In this document: positions 1 to 6,000 of the stretch, piece after piece
Layout: each line of letters opens with the position of its first letter
Numbering within the stretch: position 1 is the stretch's first letter
Source: Candidatus Aenigmatarchaeota archaeon
GTDB lineage: Archaea; Aenigmatarchaeota; Aenigmatarchaeia; GW2011-AR5; WALA01
Direction: 5' to 3'
DNA: 6,033 nt
Assembly: GCA_015522745.1 (NCBI GenBank)
Contig: WALQ01000069.1
Span: forward strand, 1 to 6,033
The notes under the pieces: generated by a model
What the model was told of the DNA's origin: nothing
The model's database searches: none
The model's input: the letters and a program-made list of their open reading frames with translations, nothing else
Translations under genes and position numbers: made by a program

Positions 1-1136
1 ATGACTTTGAACCCATCGGATGTTGTGAAAGTCCTGAACATTTCACTTTCTCCGTCTGGAGCGGCGTCAAAGTTCTCTGAATTTTTCTTCACTCGGAATG
101 ATTTTATTTTTTCTATCTTGTTTTTTATTTCTTTTGCACGTTCATAGTAATTTGAAACATTTTTCATAAGAGATTTTGATGGATCTATTGTTATGTTCCT
201 TCCATTGACGTTGATTTTTATTTTTTTCATTCCTTTAACTTTCCCTCCCAATGATTTTATGAAAAATTCGATGTAGTCGATATTCTCCTGTATGAAAACA
301 GCTGTATCGAGGAGCTCTCGTTCCAATTCCTCATACTTCTTAAGCTTTTCACCACGGATTTTTTTAATTGTATCTACGTTTTTTTCTGTCTCTTTGAAAA
401 ATTCATTGAGTGCGTCAGAGAATGATTTGAAGTATTTTTTCTCATACTCTTCATATATAGAGAGTTCGGTAGGTGAAAAATCTATTAACGTTCCATCTTT
501 GTAAATTACATTTGGTTTTAATGGTCGGTCTAAGAATGAAATCATCTCATTATAAATTTTTTCTGCGTCAGCATTTTTGCAAATGATAGATTTTTCGATA
601 CCAGCATTTTTACATATCTCTTCTCCATAAATTCCGAAACCATGCATTCCGAGGAATGACGCAATACTTTTATCACTCTTTTTAAATTCACTCATAAACA
701 TATTTTTATTTAATATATTAACGCTCGGAGGATACTTATAATATTCGGACGATTTTATAACCCTGCCTTTCCATTTCTGAACTTCTTCAGGAAGTATTAT
801 TTTTCTGTTTTCATCCAGGATTATGAAATTTCCATTTCGGAACATTTCGCATATCAAAGTTCCGTGGTCGACTATTTCAATTATGCGGTCGAATTCATAC
901 TGTTTCACATTCACATGTCCGTATATGTACTTTCTCATAGTCATTGTAAATGTATCCGTATCTTCAGAAGAAAAATTATTCATTGTAGACATGAATTTTT
1001 TGTTTATACGAAGGATGAATTTCTTGTTTTTGTAGAGACGAAGAATCACCTCTCCTTTTTTATGGTATAATTTCTCAATCTTTGCTCCATTCAAATCATT
1101 CTCCCTGAGGAAGAAGTAAATGTCGGCGCTATTCAT
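1..1136 (-). CDS. rqcH: RqcH / NEMF (NFACT family) ribosome quality control protein, 3' end cut by window
   Basis: Family role: RqcH binds large ribosomal subunits still carrying peptidyl-tRNA and, in the bacterial members studied, recruits tRNA-Ala to add a C-terminal alanine tail that marks the stalled peptide for degradation. Seen here: 378 codons are open from the ATG at 1136 to the window edge. Residues 1-140 resemble the NFACT-N domain, opening MNSADIYFFLRE, with the conserved Asp-Arg pair at D83-R84. A helix-hairpin-helix-like stretch (SIASFLGMHGFGIYGEEIC) spans about 157-175. A charged helical, probably coiled-coil, region runs about 225-345 and includes IDPSKSLMKNVSNYYERAKE. The strand entering the NFACT-R domain, FRTFTTSDGFKV, begins at 367, and the window ends there. 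Full-length members are about 550-700 residues, so roughly the last third or more lies outside. The ATG overlaps the scpB stop by 8 bases and has a GAGG ribosome site 6 bases upstream, pointing to coupled translation. Base composition is much poorer in G+C than nre. Identification is firm; activity is inferred from the family. Confidence 0.93.
   Translation of the reverse strand, partial: MNSADIYFFLRENDLNGAKIEKLYHKKGEVILRLYKNKKFILRINKKFMSTMNNFSSEDTDTFTMTMRKYIYGHVNVKQYEFDRIIEIVDHGTLICEMFRNGNFIILDENRKIILPEEVQKWKGRVIKSSEYYKYPPSVNILNKNMFMSEFKKSDKSIASFLGMHGFGIYGEEICKNAGIEKSIICKNADAEKIYNEMISFLDRPLKPNVIYKDGTLIDFSPTELSIYEEYEKKYFKSFSDALNEFFKETEKNVDTIKKIRGEKLKKYEELERELLDTAVFIQENIDYIEFFIKSLGGKVKGMKKIKINVNGRNITIDPSKSLMKNVSNYYERAKEIKNKIEKIKSFRVKKNSENFDAAPDGESEMFRTFTTSDGFKV
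558..617 (-). repeat. Imperfect tandem repeat within rqcH
   Basis: Two nine-codon units, offset by 11 codons, encode ICKNAGIEK (residues 174-182, bases 591-617) and ICKNADAEK (185-193, bases 558-584), with 21 of 27 bases identical by my count. The first unit fits the usual end of the family's helix-hairpin-helix-like segment; the second begins the next helix. This may be a small duplication or chance. Confidence 0.6.
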
Positions 1137-1650
1137 CTGTTTCCTCATCATTGCCATTCACCACAGTTTTTGCTATTTCCTTTACATGACCCACGTCTAC
1201 TCCAAAGTACTCTTCAAACAACTTTGTTGTTGAGAATATTTTTGTTCTTGATATCTTTTTTGAAGATATAAGGCCTCTCTTCTCCAACTCCTTTGTATAG
1301 CTGTATGTTCTGTTTCCTATGACTTTCACTATGTCCGATTGTTTGATTGGTTGATAATATGCGATTATTGAAAGTACCTTAAGAAGTCCACGCGATAAAT
1401 CTGAGTGTGGTGTTAGGCGGCGAACTTTCGTCACGAACTCAGGTTTGACAGACATTTTGTACCCACCGAGCTCGGAAATCATGATGCCGTGCTCGTCTGA
1501 AGAGTACTTTTTCTTGAGCTCCTCGATGAGCTCCTCGACCACCTCTTTTTTCGAGCCCGTTATTTTCGATATCTCCTCTACGCTGAGTGGTTTCGACGTT
1601 ATGAACAACGTCGCTTCGAGGAGCGCAATCTTGTAACTCTTTGATGTCAT
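1129..1650 (-). CDS. scpB: Segregation and condensation protein ScpB
   Basis: ScpB is the kite-type, double winged-helix subunit of the SMC-ScpAB condensin. It dimerises and clasps the ScpA linker, which helps close the ring and control the SMC ATPase. The 173-residue product has two winged-helix parts. WH1 is about 5-75, opening with LLEATLFITSKPLSVEEISKI, which matches the usual ScpB start. WH2 is about 85-150, with LSIIAYYQPIKQSDIVKVIG, then ELEKRGLI and the closing FEEYFGV. The tail after 155 is acidic (NGNDEETDE). Length is on the short side, as is common in archaea. The ATG at 1650 is the only start: no in-frame ATG, GTG or TTG lies between it and the end of scpA. There is only a weak GTGA about 13 bases upstream, so translation may depend on scpA. 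The 5' half is richer in G+C (30 of 60 bases at 1501-1560) than the 3' half (20 of 60 at 1321-1380). Confidence 0.93.
   Translation of the reverse strand: MTSKSYKIALLEATLFITSKPLSVEEISKITGSKKEVVEELIEELKKKYSSDEHGIMISELGGYKMSVKPEFVTKVRRLTPHSDLSRGLLKVLSIIAYYQPIKQSDIVKVIGNRTYSYTKELEKRGLISSKKISRTKIFSTTKLFEEYFGVDVGHVKEIAKTVVNGNDEETDE
1143..1146 (-). promoter_or_regulatory. Ribosome binding site of rqcH
   Basis: GAGG on the minus strand, separated by 6 bases (AAACAG) from the rqcH ATG at 1136. It lies inside the last codons of scpB and supports this start, which overlaps the scpB stop as ATGAATAG. Confidence 0.65.
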
Positions 1651-1672
1651 GAAAGAATTACGCTCACAAGTT

Positions 1673-2356
1673 TTATATTTCTTTTATTGAGATGTATATC
1701 TCGCCAAACATTTCCGACTGATCGCATGCAACTTTCCCAGCTTTGAATAAGTGAAGAAGCGGAAGTAATTTGTCAACAATTTCATTTTTTGTCCATGGAT
1801 TTACGAGCGCAGAGAATTTTATTTTATCGCCACCGAGAGTTACAAGTTTTCTGTATATTTTTTTCATCTTCATTTCTATTGTCTCTTTGGGCGTTTTTAT
1901 CAAATTTTCCACTTTTCTCTTCATCATAACTTTGCGCCCGTACTTCGTCTCTTTGAATGTCATTGTTTTTTTCAATGAGCTTACGAGATCATGTAAAGTA
2001 AGTGTTTTGGTTGGCTTTCTTGACATCGGCGGTTCAAGTATTTTTATGTCTGATATGTCTATTTTTGGTGCCTCTTCAATGTGCTTCCGCTCCTTCTTTT
2101 CCTCTTTCTCGAGAAGAAGCTCCATTTTCATCCTGAGTAAAATAGCGGCTATGAGAATGAAACGGCCCGGAATTCGAAAGTCGAAATCTTTCATTTTCTG
2201 CAAATAACTCATAAATGCATTTGTGAGTTGTATTATGTCTATGTCAAGAGGATCCATGTTTTCAGAGAAGACTATGTAATTGAGGACTTCTTCCCAATCG
2301 TATGAAATTATTATTTCGTTTATTATCTTGTCATTATTGGCATCCATTTTACTCAC
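1673..2356 (-). CDS. scpA: Segregation and condensation protein ScpA (kleisin)
   Basis: ScpA is the kleisin that bridges the two SMC heads: its N-terminal helices bind the coiled-coil neck of one SMC and its C-terminal winged helix binds the cap of the other, while the middle binds ScpB. The 227-residue product shows this order. The N-terminal domain, about 12-85, contains MDPLDIDIIQLTNAFMSYL followed by PGRFILIAAILLRMKMELLL, the ScpA signature of a hydrophobic helix running into a lysine-rich one. A variable linker runs about 86-150, with the kleisin-type stretch KTLTLHDLVSSLKK. The C-terminal winged helix is about 155-227, with IVDKLLPLLHLFKAGKV and MFGEIYISI. The start is taken as GTG at 2356, overlapping the smc stop as GTGAGTAA, because AAGGA lies 6 bases upstream. 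The alternative ATG at 2347 would shorten the protein by 3 residues and leave a 15-base spacing. Confidence 0.92.
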   Translation of the reverse strand: MSKMDANNDKIINEIIISYDWEEVLNYIVFSENMDPLDIDIIQLTNAFMSYLQKMKDFDFRIPGRFILIAAILLRMKMELLLEKEEKKERKHIEEAPKIDISDIKILEPPMSRKPTKTLTLHDLVSSLKKTMTFKETKYGRKVMMKRKVENLIKTPKETIEMKMKKIYRKLVTLGGDKIKFSALVNPWTKNEIVDKLLPLLHLFKAGKVACDQSEMFGEIYISIKEI

Positions 2357-4796
2357 TTGGCATCCTTATTGAAAATATTTTTGACACTCCGTTATTTATT
2401 GAGACTCCGAAAACAGTATCCGCATGTGATACCATTATGTCGTTGTGTGATATGACTATGAACTGAAAGTTCTTTGAGTATTTCTTAATCATTCTCGTTA
2501 TTTTGAGTGTATTTTCCTTATCTAGTGCTGCATCTATCTCATCAAATATGTAAAATGGTGAGTGACTGTATTGTTGCACAGCAAACAGGAATGCAAGTGA
2601 CGTTATTGATTTTTCCCCACCGGAAATTGAGTCTATATTAAGAACACGTTTTCCTTTTGGTTGAACCTGAATTATGAGTCCGGAATCGATGTTGTCCGGC
2701 TCTTCAAGTATGAGATCACCATCACCGCCTGTGAGGTCATGATATATTCTATTGAAATTCTCTCGTACTTGATTGAACACGGAAAAGAATTTGGATTTTC
2801 TCTTTTGTTCTATTTCATCTGCTGTTTTCTTTATTGCGTCACGTTCCTCAAGCAACTTTTCCAACCTTTTCTTCAGTTCAAGAAACTCTACATTCATATT
2901 TTTGAACTCTTCTATGGCTTTGAGGTTTATGGGGCCGAGGGAGTTGATTTCTTTTACGAGCACTTCGATTCTGTTCTTGAGCTTTTCTTTGTCAAGAGAC
3001 ATGAATTTCTTGACGTCCTTGAACTCTTCCATTTTGAGTTTCAAGTTGTCTATAGACACTTCTATGCGCGCTTTGCTTATTTTCATCTTGTTGAGCTCGG
3101 TTTGTATGTTCAACCTAAGGTCGAACGTCTCTTTGCGACCGGATTTGAGTTTTTCCATCTTTTCCTCGATTTCCTTCTTTTTCTTCTCGAGCTCCACTAC
3201 AATGCTCGATTCTTTGCTCTTGCTTTGCTCGAGCTCGGTGAGCTTTTTCTCCAGCTCTTTTGTGTGCGCTTCTAACGACTCGTTTTTCTTCTCGAGCTCC
3301 TTGATGCGCTTTGAATAGTTTGTGAGCTCCGATGAGCGCCCGCGGAGTCTGTGATATCCACCTATCATGGCGCCGCTCCGCTCCTTCAAATCGCCTTCGA
3401 GCGTGACTATCCTGACTCCGTCTATCTTGCGTGCGTTTTCGATCCTGTCAACGACGAGTGTGTCGCCAAAAACGTATTCCATGGCCTTTTCAAACTTGGG
3501 GTCAAACTTGACAAGGTCGATTAACGGACCAATAACGCCTTCTCCGGAGATGTTCTTTTTCTTCTGACCGCGTATTTTGTTCAACGGTATGAATCGGGCG
3601 CGCCCGATTTTATTTTGCTTCAAGTACCTTATGAGGCGGAGCGCGATTCCGTCCGTGTCTACGACTATGTCGTTCCTGTGCTCTCCAAGACCCACTTCAA
3701 GTGCGACGGAGTACTTTGAGTCGATGTTTATGATCGAGTATATAGTCCCGTAGACACCCGGTTCGACATCCTTGAGCTTTGAGTATACGATGTTCTGGTC
3801 CCGGCCGTGAGAGAGGCGCGACATGAGCTCATTTATGTTGGCTATCTCGCGGTTGTTGTAGTCTATACGGTCCCGCGTGCGTATTATCTCGGTTCGTATC
3901 TTGTCCATGTCGAGGTCTATCTTCAAGTTCCTCGACTTTGAAAGTATTTCATTATTTATCTTCGAGAGTCCTTTTTCGAGTTCTTCATATTCCTTGTCAA
4001 CTTCGTTGAAGCTTTGCTCGTACTTCTTGAATGTGCGGTCCTTCTCCTCAATTGCTTTCTTCACTTCTTCGAGCTTTTTTGTTTCCTCTTCGATCTGCCT
4101 TTTAATGAGTGACGCCTTTGCTATCTTGAGATCACCGCTCAAGTCAAGGTACTTCTTCGCGGCGTCGCGCTCTTTTTTGAGGCGCTCAACGAGCTTTTCC
4201 TTTTCGCTGATGACGAGAAACATCTCGTTGACGCGTGTGGTAACTTTTTCGAGCTCCGCTTCTGCCTTCACCTTTTTGTCAGTAAAGTCGGTTATTCCTG
4301 AAATTTCGTCAATTATTTCCCTTCGTTGAATAGAATTCATTTCTGTTATTTTTGTTATGTCGCCCTGCTTGATTATGTTGTAACCATCAGATGAAATTCC
4401 AAAGACCTTGAGAACCTCTTCTATCTTCCTTCTCGGGACGGTTGATGAGTTTAATTTGTAGATGGATGTTCCGTTCTTGGTTATCTTTCGCGATACCTTT
4501 ATTTCTTCCGGCATATCCGGTATCTGTTTGTCTTCATTGTTCAAGTACAACGAGACCTCGCAGTACTCGGCAGGTTTTCTCTTTTCACCACCATTGAACA
4601 CGAGATTTTTGAGTTTTTGTGCCCTCATCTGTTTAGCCGATGTCATACCGAGGACAAAAGACACTGCATCTGTGATGTTCGATTTTCCAGATCCGTTCGG
4701 CCCCGCTATGGACACGAAGCCGCTTTCGAAGGGTATGGTTATCTTGTCGGCAAATGACTTGAACCCCCTCATTGTTATTCGTTTTAATCGCAGCAT
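2349..4796 (-). CDS. smc: Chromosome condensation ATPase SMC, short-armed form
   Basis: SMC proteins dimerise at the hinge and pair two ABC ATPase heads to entrap or extrude DNA; with ScpA and ScpB they form the prokaryotic condensin. The 815-residue product has every family landmark. N-terminal head: MLRLKRITMRGFKSFADK start, Walker A GPNGSGKSN at 32-40, R-loop arginine near R58, and Q-loop Q144 in IIKQGDI. The hinge, about 343-484, includes GVYGTI, GRARFIPL and TLEGDLKERSGAMIGG. C-terminal head: joint motif SLGPINLKAIEEF at 619-631, signature SISGGEKS at 723-730 (usual LSGGEKS, with Ile for Leu), Walker B and D-loop YIFDEIDAALD at 749-759, and switch histidine H784. It has an SMC hinge and no CxxC hook, so it is not Rad50. 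Most SMCs are about 1,150-1,200 residues. Here both coiled-coil arms are about half length (roughly 171-342 and 485-665) and match each other. No ribosome site precedes the ATG, so the transcript is probably leaderless. First gene of the operon. Confidence 0.96.
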   Translation of the reverse strand: MLRLKRITMRGFKSFADKITIPFESGFVSIAGPNGSGKSNITDAVSFVLGMTSAKQMRAQKLKNLVFNGGEKRKPAEYCEVSLYLNNEDKQIPDMPEEIKVSRKITKNGTSIYKLNSSTVPRRKIEEVLKVFGISSDGYNIIKQGDITKITEMNSIQRREIIDEISGITDFTDKKVKAEAELEKVTTRVNEMFLVISEKEKLVERLKKERDAAKKYLDLSGDLKIAKASLIKRQIEEETKKLEEVKKAIEEKDRTFKKYEQSFNEVDKEYEELEKGLSKINNEILSKSRNLKIDLDMDKIRTEIIRTRDRIDYNNREIANINELMSRLSHGRDQNIVYSKLKDVEPGVYGTIYSIINIDSKYSVALEVGLGEHRNDIVVDTDGIALRLIRYLKQNKIGRARFIPLNKIRGQKKKNISGEGVIGPLIDLVKFDPKFEKAMEYVFGDTLVVDRIENARKIDGVRIVTLEGDLKERSGAMIGGYHRLRGRSSELTNYSKRIKELEKKNESLEAHTKELEKKLTELEQSKSKESSIVVELEKKKKEIEEKMEKLKSGRKETFDLRLNIQTELNKMKISKARIEVSIDNLKLKMEEFKDVKKFMSLDKEKLKNRIEVLVKEINSLGPINLKAIEEFKNMNVEFLELKKRLEKLLEERDAIKKTADEIEQKRKSKFFSVFNQVRENFNRIYHDLTGGDGDLILEEPDNIDSGLIIQVQPKGKRVLNIDSISGGEKSITSLAFLFAVQQYSHSPFYIFDEIDAALDKENTLKITRMIKKYSKNFQFIVISHNDIMVSHADTVFGVSINNGVSKIFSIRMPSE
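2363..2367 (-). promoter_or_regulatory. Ribosome binding site of scpA
   Basis: AAGGA on the minus strand, 6 bases before the GTG at 2356 and inside the last smc codons. The spacing equals that of the rqcH site and favours the GTG start over the ATG at 2347. The match to the anti-Shine-Dalgarno sequence is modest. Confidence 0.5.
3592..3609. repeat. Perfect 18-base palindrome inside smc
   Basis: AATCGGGCG is followed directly by its reverse complement CGCCCGATT. It encodes K-I-G-R-A-R of the SMC hinge on the minus strand. The protein motif is conserved in SMC hinges, but the codon choices that make the DNA perfectly symmetric are not required by it. No function is assigned. Confidence 0.9.
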
Positions 4797-4847
4797 CGTA
4801 TATGTTTTGTTTTGATATTTTTAATATCTTCGGGCGAAATAGAAATC
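4797..4847. promoter_or_regulatory. Divergent smc / nre promoter region
   Basis: The 51-base gap between the smc and nre start codons must hold both promoters. A perfect inverted repeat at 4814-4828 (GATATT, spacer TTT, AATATC) is centred at 4821, which is 25 bases from the smc start base and 27 from that of nre. This is where an archaeal TATA box should lie if both transcripts begin at or near their start codons. Neither gene has a Shine-Dalgarno-like site, which fits leaderless messages. A purine-containing CGAAG flanks the box on the smc-upstream side as a possible BRE; the nre side is T-rich and less convincing. The distances are read from the sequence; promoter activity is inferred. Confidence 0.65.
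4829..4838. promoter_or_regulatory. Small inverted repeat, possible operator
   Basis: TTCG, spacer GG, CGAA lies directly beside the shared A/T box, on the nre side. A regulator bound here would cover the BRE position for smc and the initiation region for nre. It is short enough to arise by chance. Confidence 0.25.
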
Positions 4848-5927
4848 ATGAACAACCTTGACATCAAGCGCGAGATTTACAAAAGGTCGTATGCGCTCAT
4901 CAATTCGATGAGGCACGAGATAGGCAAGGACTTTCAATCGACGTCGGCAGGCGTGTTCGTCGGGCACTACGGCTATCCGAACGTGAACGCCGGAGTGCTT
5001 TCCAGCGTCGAGAAACCTGGGCAGTTTTACGATGTGATGTCCGCGCTTATGGAAAGGGCAAAAATAATCAACTCGAAGAAGAAAGCGAACGTCAAGCGCC
5101 CGCCGGATTTCAGAGAGCTCGCCCTGTCCGAGCGCCCCGTGGACGTTGAAATATTCCTGAGGAGCTCCCCGAAGTTCCACTTGAACTTGAGCAAATTCAC
5201 GCGACCAATAATAGTCAGCGCGGACATGGAAAGGTTCAAGGTTGTTGAGAATCCAAGAATTCGCCGCAGCGTCGAGAAAATCGTCGATGACGACTTGAAC
5301 GCTCACGATGCTGTAATTGAGCTCGCGAAAAGGACGGACGTTGAGAAGATTTCCGAAATCTTGTCCGCAGGGCTCTTGGGGGAGAAGAAAAAAATCGTCC
5401 CGACAAGGTGGAGCATAACGGCCACGGATGACATCGTGTCAAAGAGAAACATCGAAACGATAAAGGACTTTCCTGAGCTCAACGATTTCCGCGTTTTCCA
5501 CGGAACGTTCTTCGAAAACGAATTCGTCGTGATTCTCTACCCCCATCATTGGTCGTTTGAGATGATTGAATCGTGGGGGGCCGAGCCGTCCGTGGATTAT
5601 GAGCTCTATCACGGGCGAAAGGATTACGCGCATCAGATAGAAGGCGCTTACTACGCGGCGCGCCTCGCCGTCACTGAATATCTGAGAAGAATCAAGAAGC
5701 AGGCGGCGTGCTCCGTTCTGCGCCTTGTTCACAAGGGGTATTTCGCTCCGCTGGGTGTGTGGGTGATACGCGACGGCGTCCGTGCGTCCTTGGCACAGTA
5801 CGCAAAATTCTCATCGTTGAGCGAGGCAATGAAATTCGTGCGAGAAAATTACGGATTCCGCGGATTTTTTGAGAAGAGTCACATAATCCCTGAGCTCAGA
5901 CAGAAGAAACTAAGCTTCTTTATTTAA
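4848..5927 (+). CDS. nreA: Archaeal Nre family DNA repair protein with C-terminal PCNA-binding motif
   Basis: Nre proteins are archaeal factors linked genetically to repair of DNA damage; haloarchaeal NreA has been reported to act with UvrABC and to need its PCNA-interacting motif. The biochemical activity is not settled. The 359-residue product matches both family domains (DUF650 then DUF651): VGHYGYPNVNAGVL at about 38-51, the core KKIVPTRWSITATDDIVSKR at 181-200, HHWSFEMIESWGAEP at 233-247, GAYYAARLAVTEYL at 266-279, and LGVWVIRDGVR at 302-312. The last eight residues, QKKLSFFI (352-359), form a PIP box of the QxxLxxF type. There is no N-terminal cysteine cluster of the kind seen in some family members; the only cysteine is C288. 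The ATG at 4848 is preferred to the in-frame TTG at 4812, which overlaps the shared A/T box and would add 12 non-conserved residues. The gene is rich in G+C (58-62% in lines counted). The A-versus-B subgroup is less certain than the family. Confidence 0.9.
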   Translation: MNNLDIKREIYKRSYALINSMRHEIGKDFQSTSAGVFVGHYGYPNVNAGVLSSVEKPGQFYDVMSALMERAKIINSKKKANVKRPPDFRELALSERPVDVEIFLRSSPKFHLNLSKFTRPIIVSADMERFKVVENPRIRRSVEKIVDDDLNAHDAVIELAKRTDVEKISEILSAGLLGEKKKIVPTRWSITATDDIVSKRNIETIKDFPELNDFRVFHGTFFENEFVVILYPHHWSFEMIESWGAEPSVDYELYHGRKDYAHQIEGAYYAARLAVTEYLRRIKKQAACSVLRLVHKGYFAPLGVWVIRDGVRASLAQYAKFSSLSEAMKFVRENYGFRGFFEKSHIIPELRQKKLSFFI

Positions 5928-5956
5928 TATTAAATTTATTAATGAATTTTTCAATT
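5928..5956 (+). terminator. Probable transcription end downstream of nre
   Basis: Directly after the nre stop the sequence becomes almost pure A/T. A perfect 12-base palindrome TTTAATATTAAA at 5923-5934 overlaps the stop codon, and a T run at 5947-5951 follows. Archaeal RNA polymerase commonly stops at T-rich tracts. Suggestive only. Confidence 0.4.
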
Positions 5957-6000
5957 AGACGCAATACTGTTGAAGAATAAAAATAACACATTTCTGAAAT

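Noticed and set aside
292..1070. Short plus-strand open frames in the first 1.1 kb
   Set aside because: The minus strand is continuously open for 378 codons with NFACT motifs in order; these are its shadows.
2661..3318. Long plus-strand open frames (up to about 200 codons) opposite smc
   Set aside because: They lie antisense to the conserved SMC coiled coil, hinge-side arm and C-terminal head. Their Phe/Ser-rich content is what the complement of Glu/Lys-rich coiled-coil codons gives, and they resemble no family.
2349..4796. smc as a truncated or frameshifted pseudogene, or as Rad50
   Set aside because: Both head halves, hinge and all ATPase motifs are in one uninterrupted frame, with arms of equal length. 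The hinge is SMC type and there is no CxxC zinc hook.
4812..4847. TTG at 4812 as the start of nre
   Set aside because: It overlaps the shared A/T palindrome and adds 12 residues with no family similarity; the ATG at 4848 fits a leaderless transcript.
4821..5732. Minus-strand open frames opposite nre
   Set aside because: They are antisense to a gene with clear family motifs throughout; the open frames follow from its high G+C content and low stop frequency. One also runs across the promoter gap.
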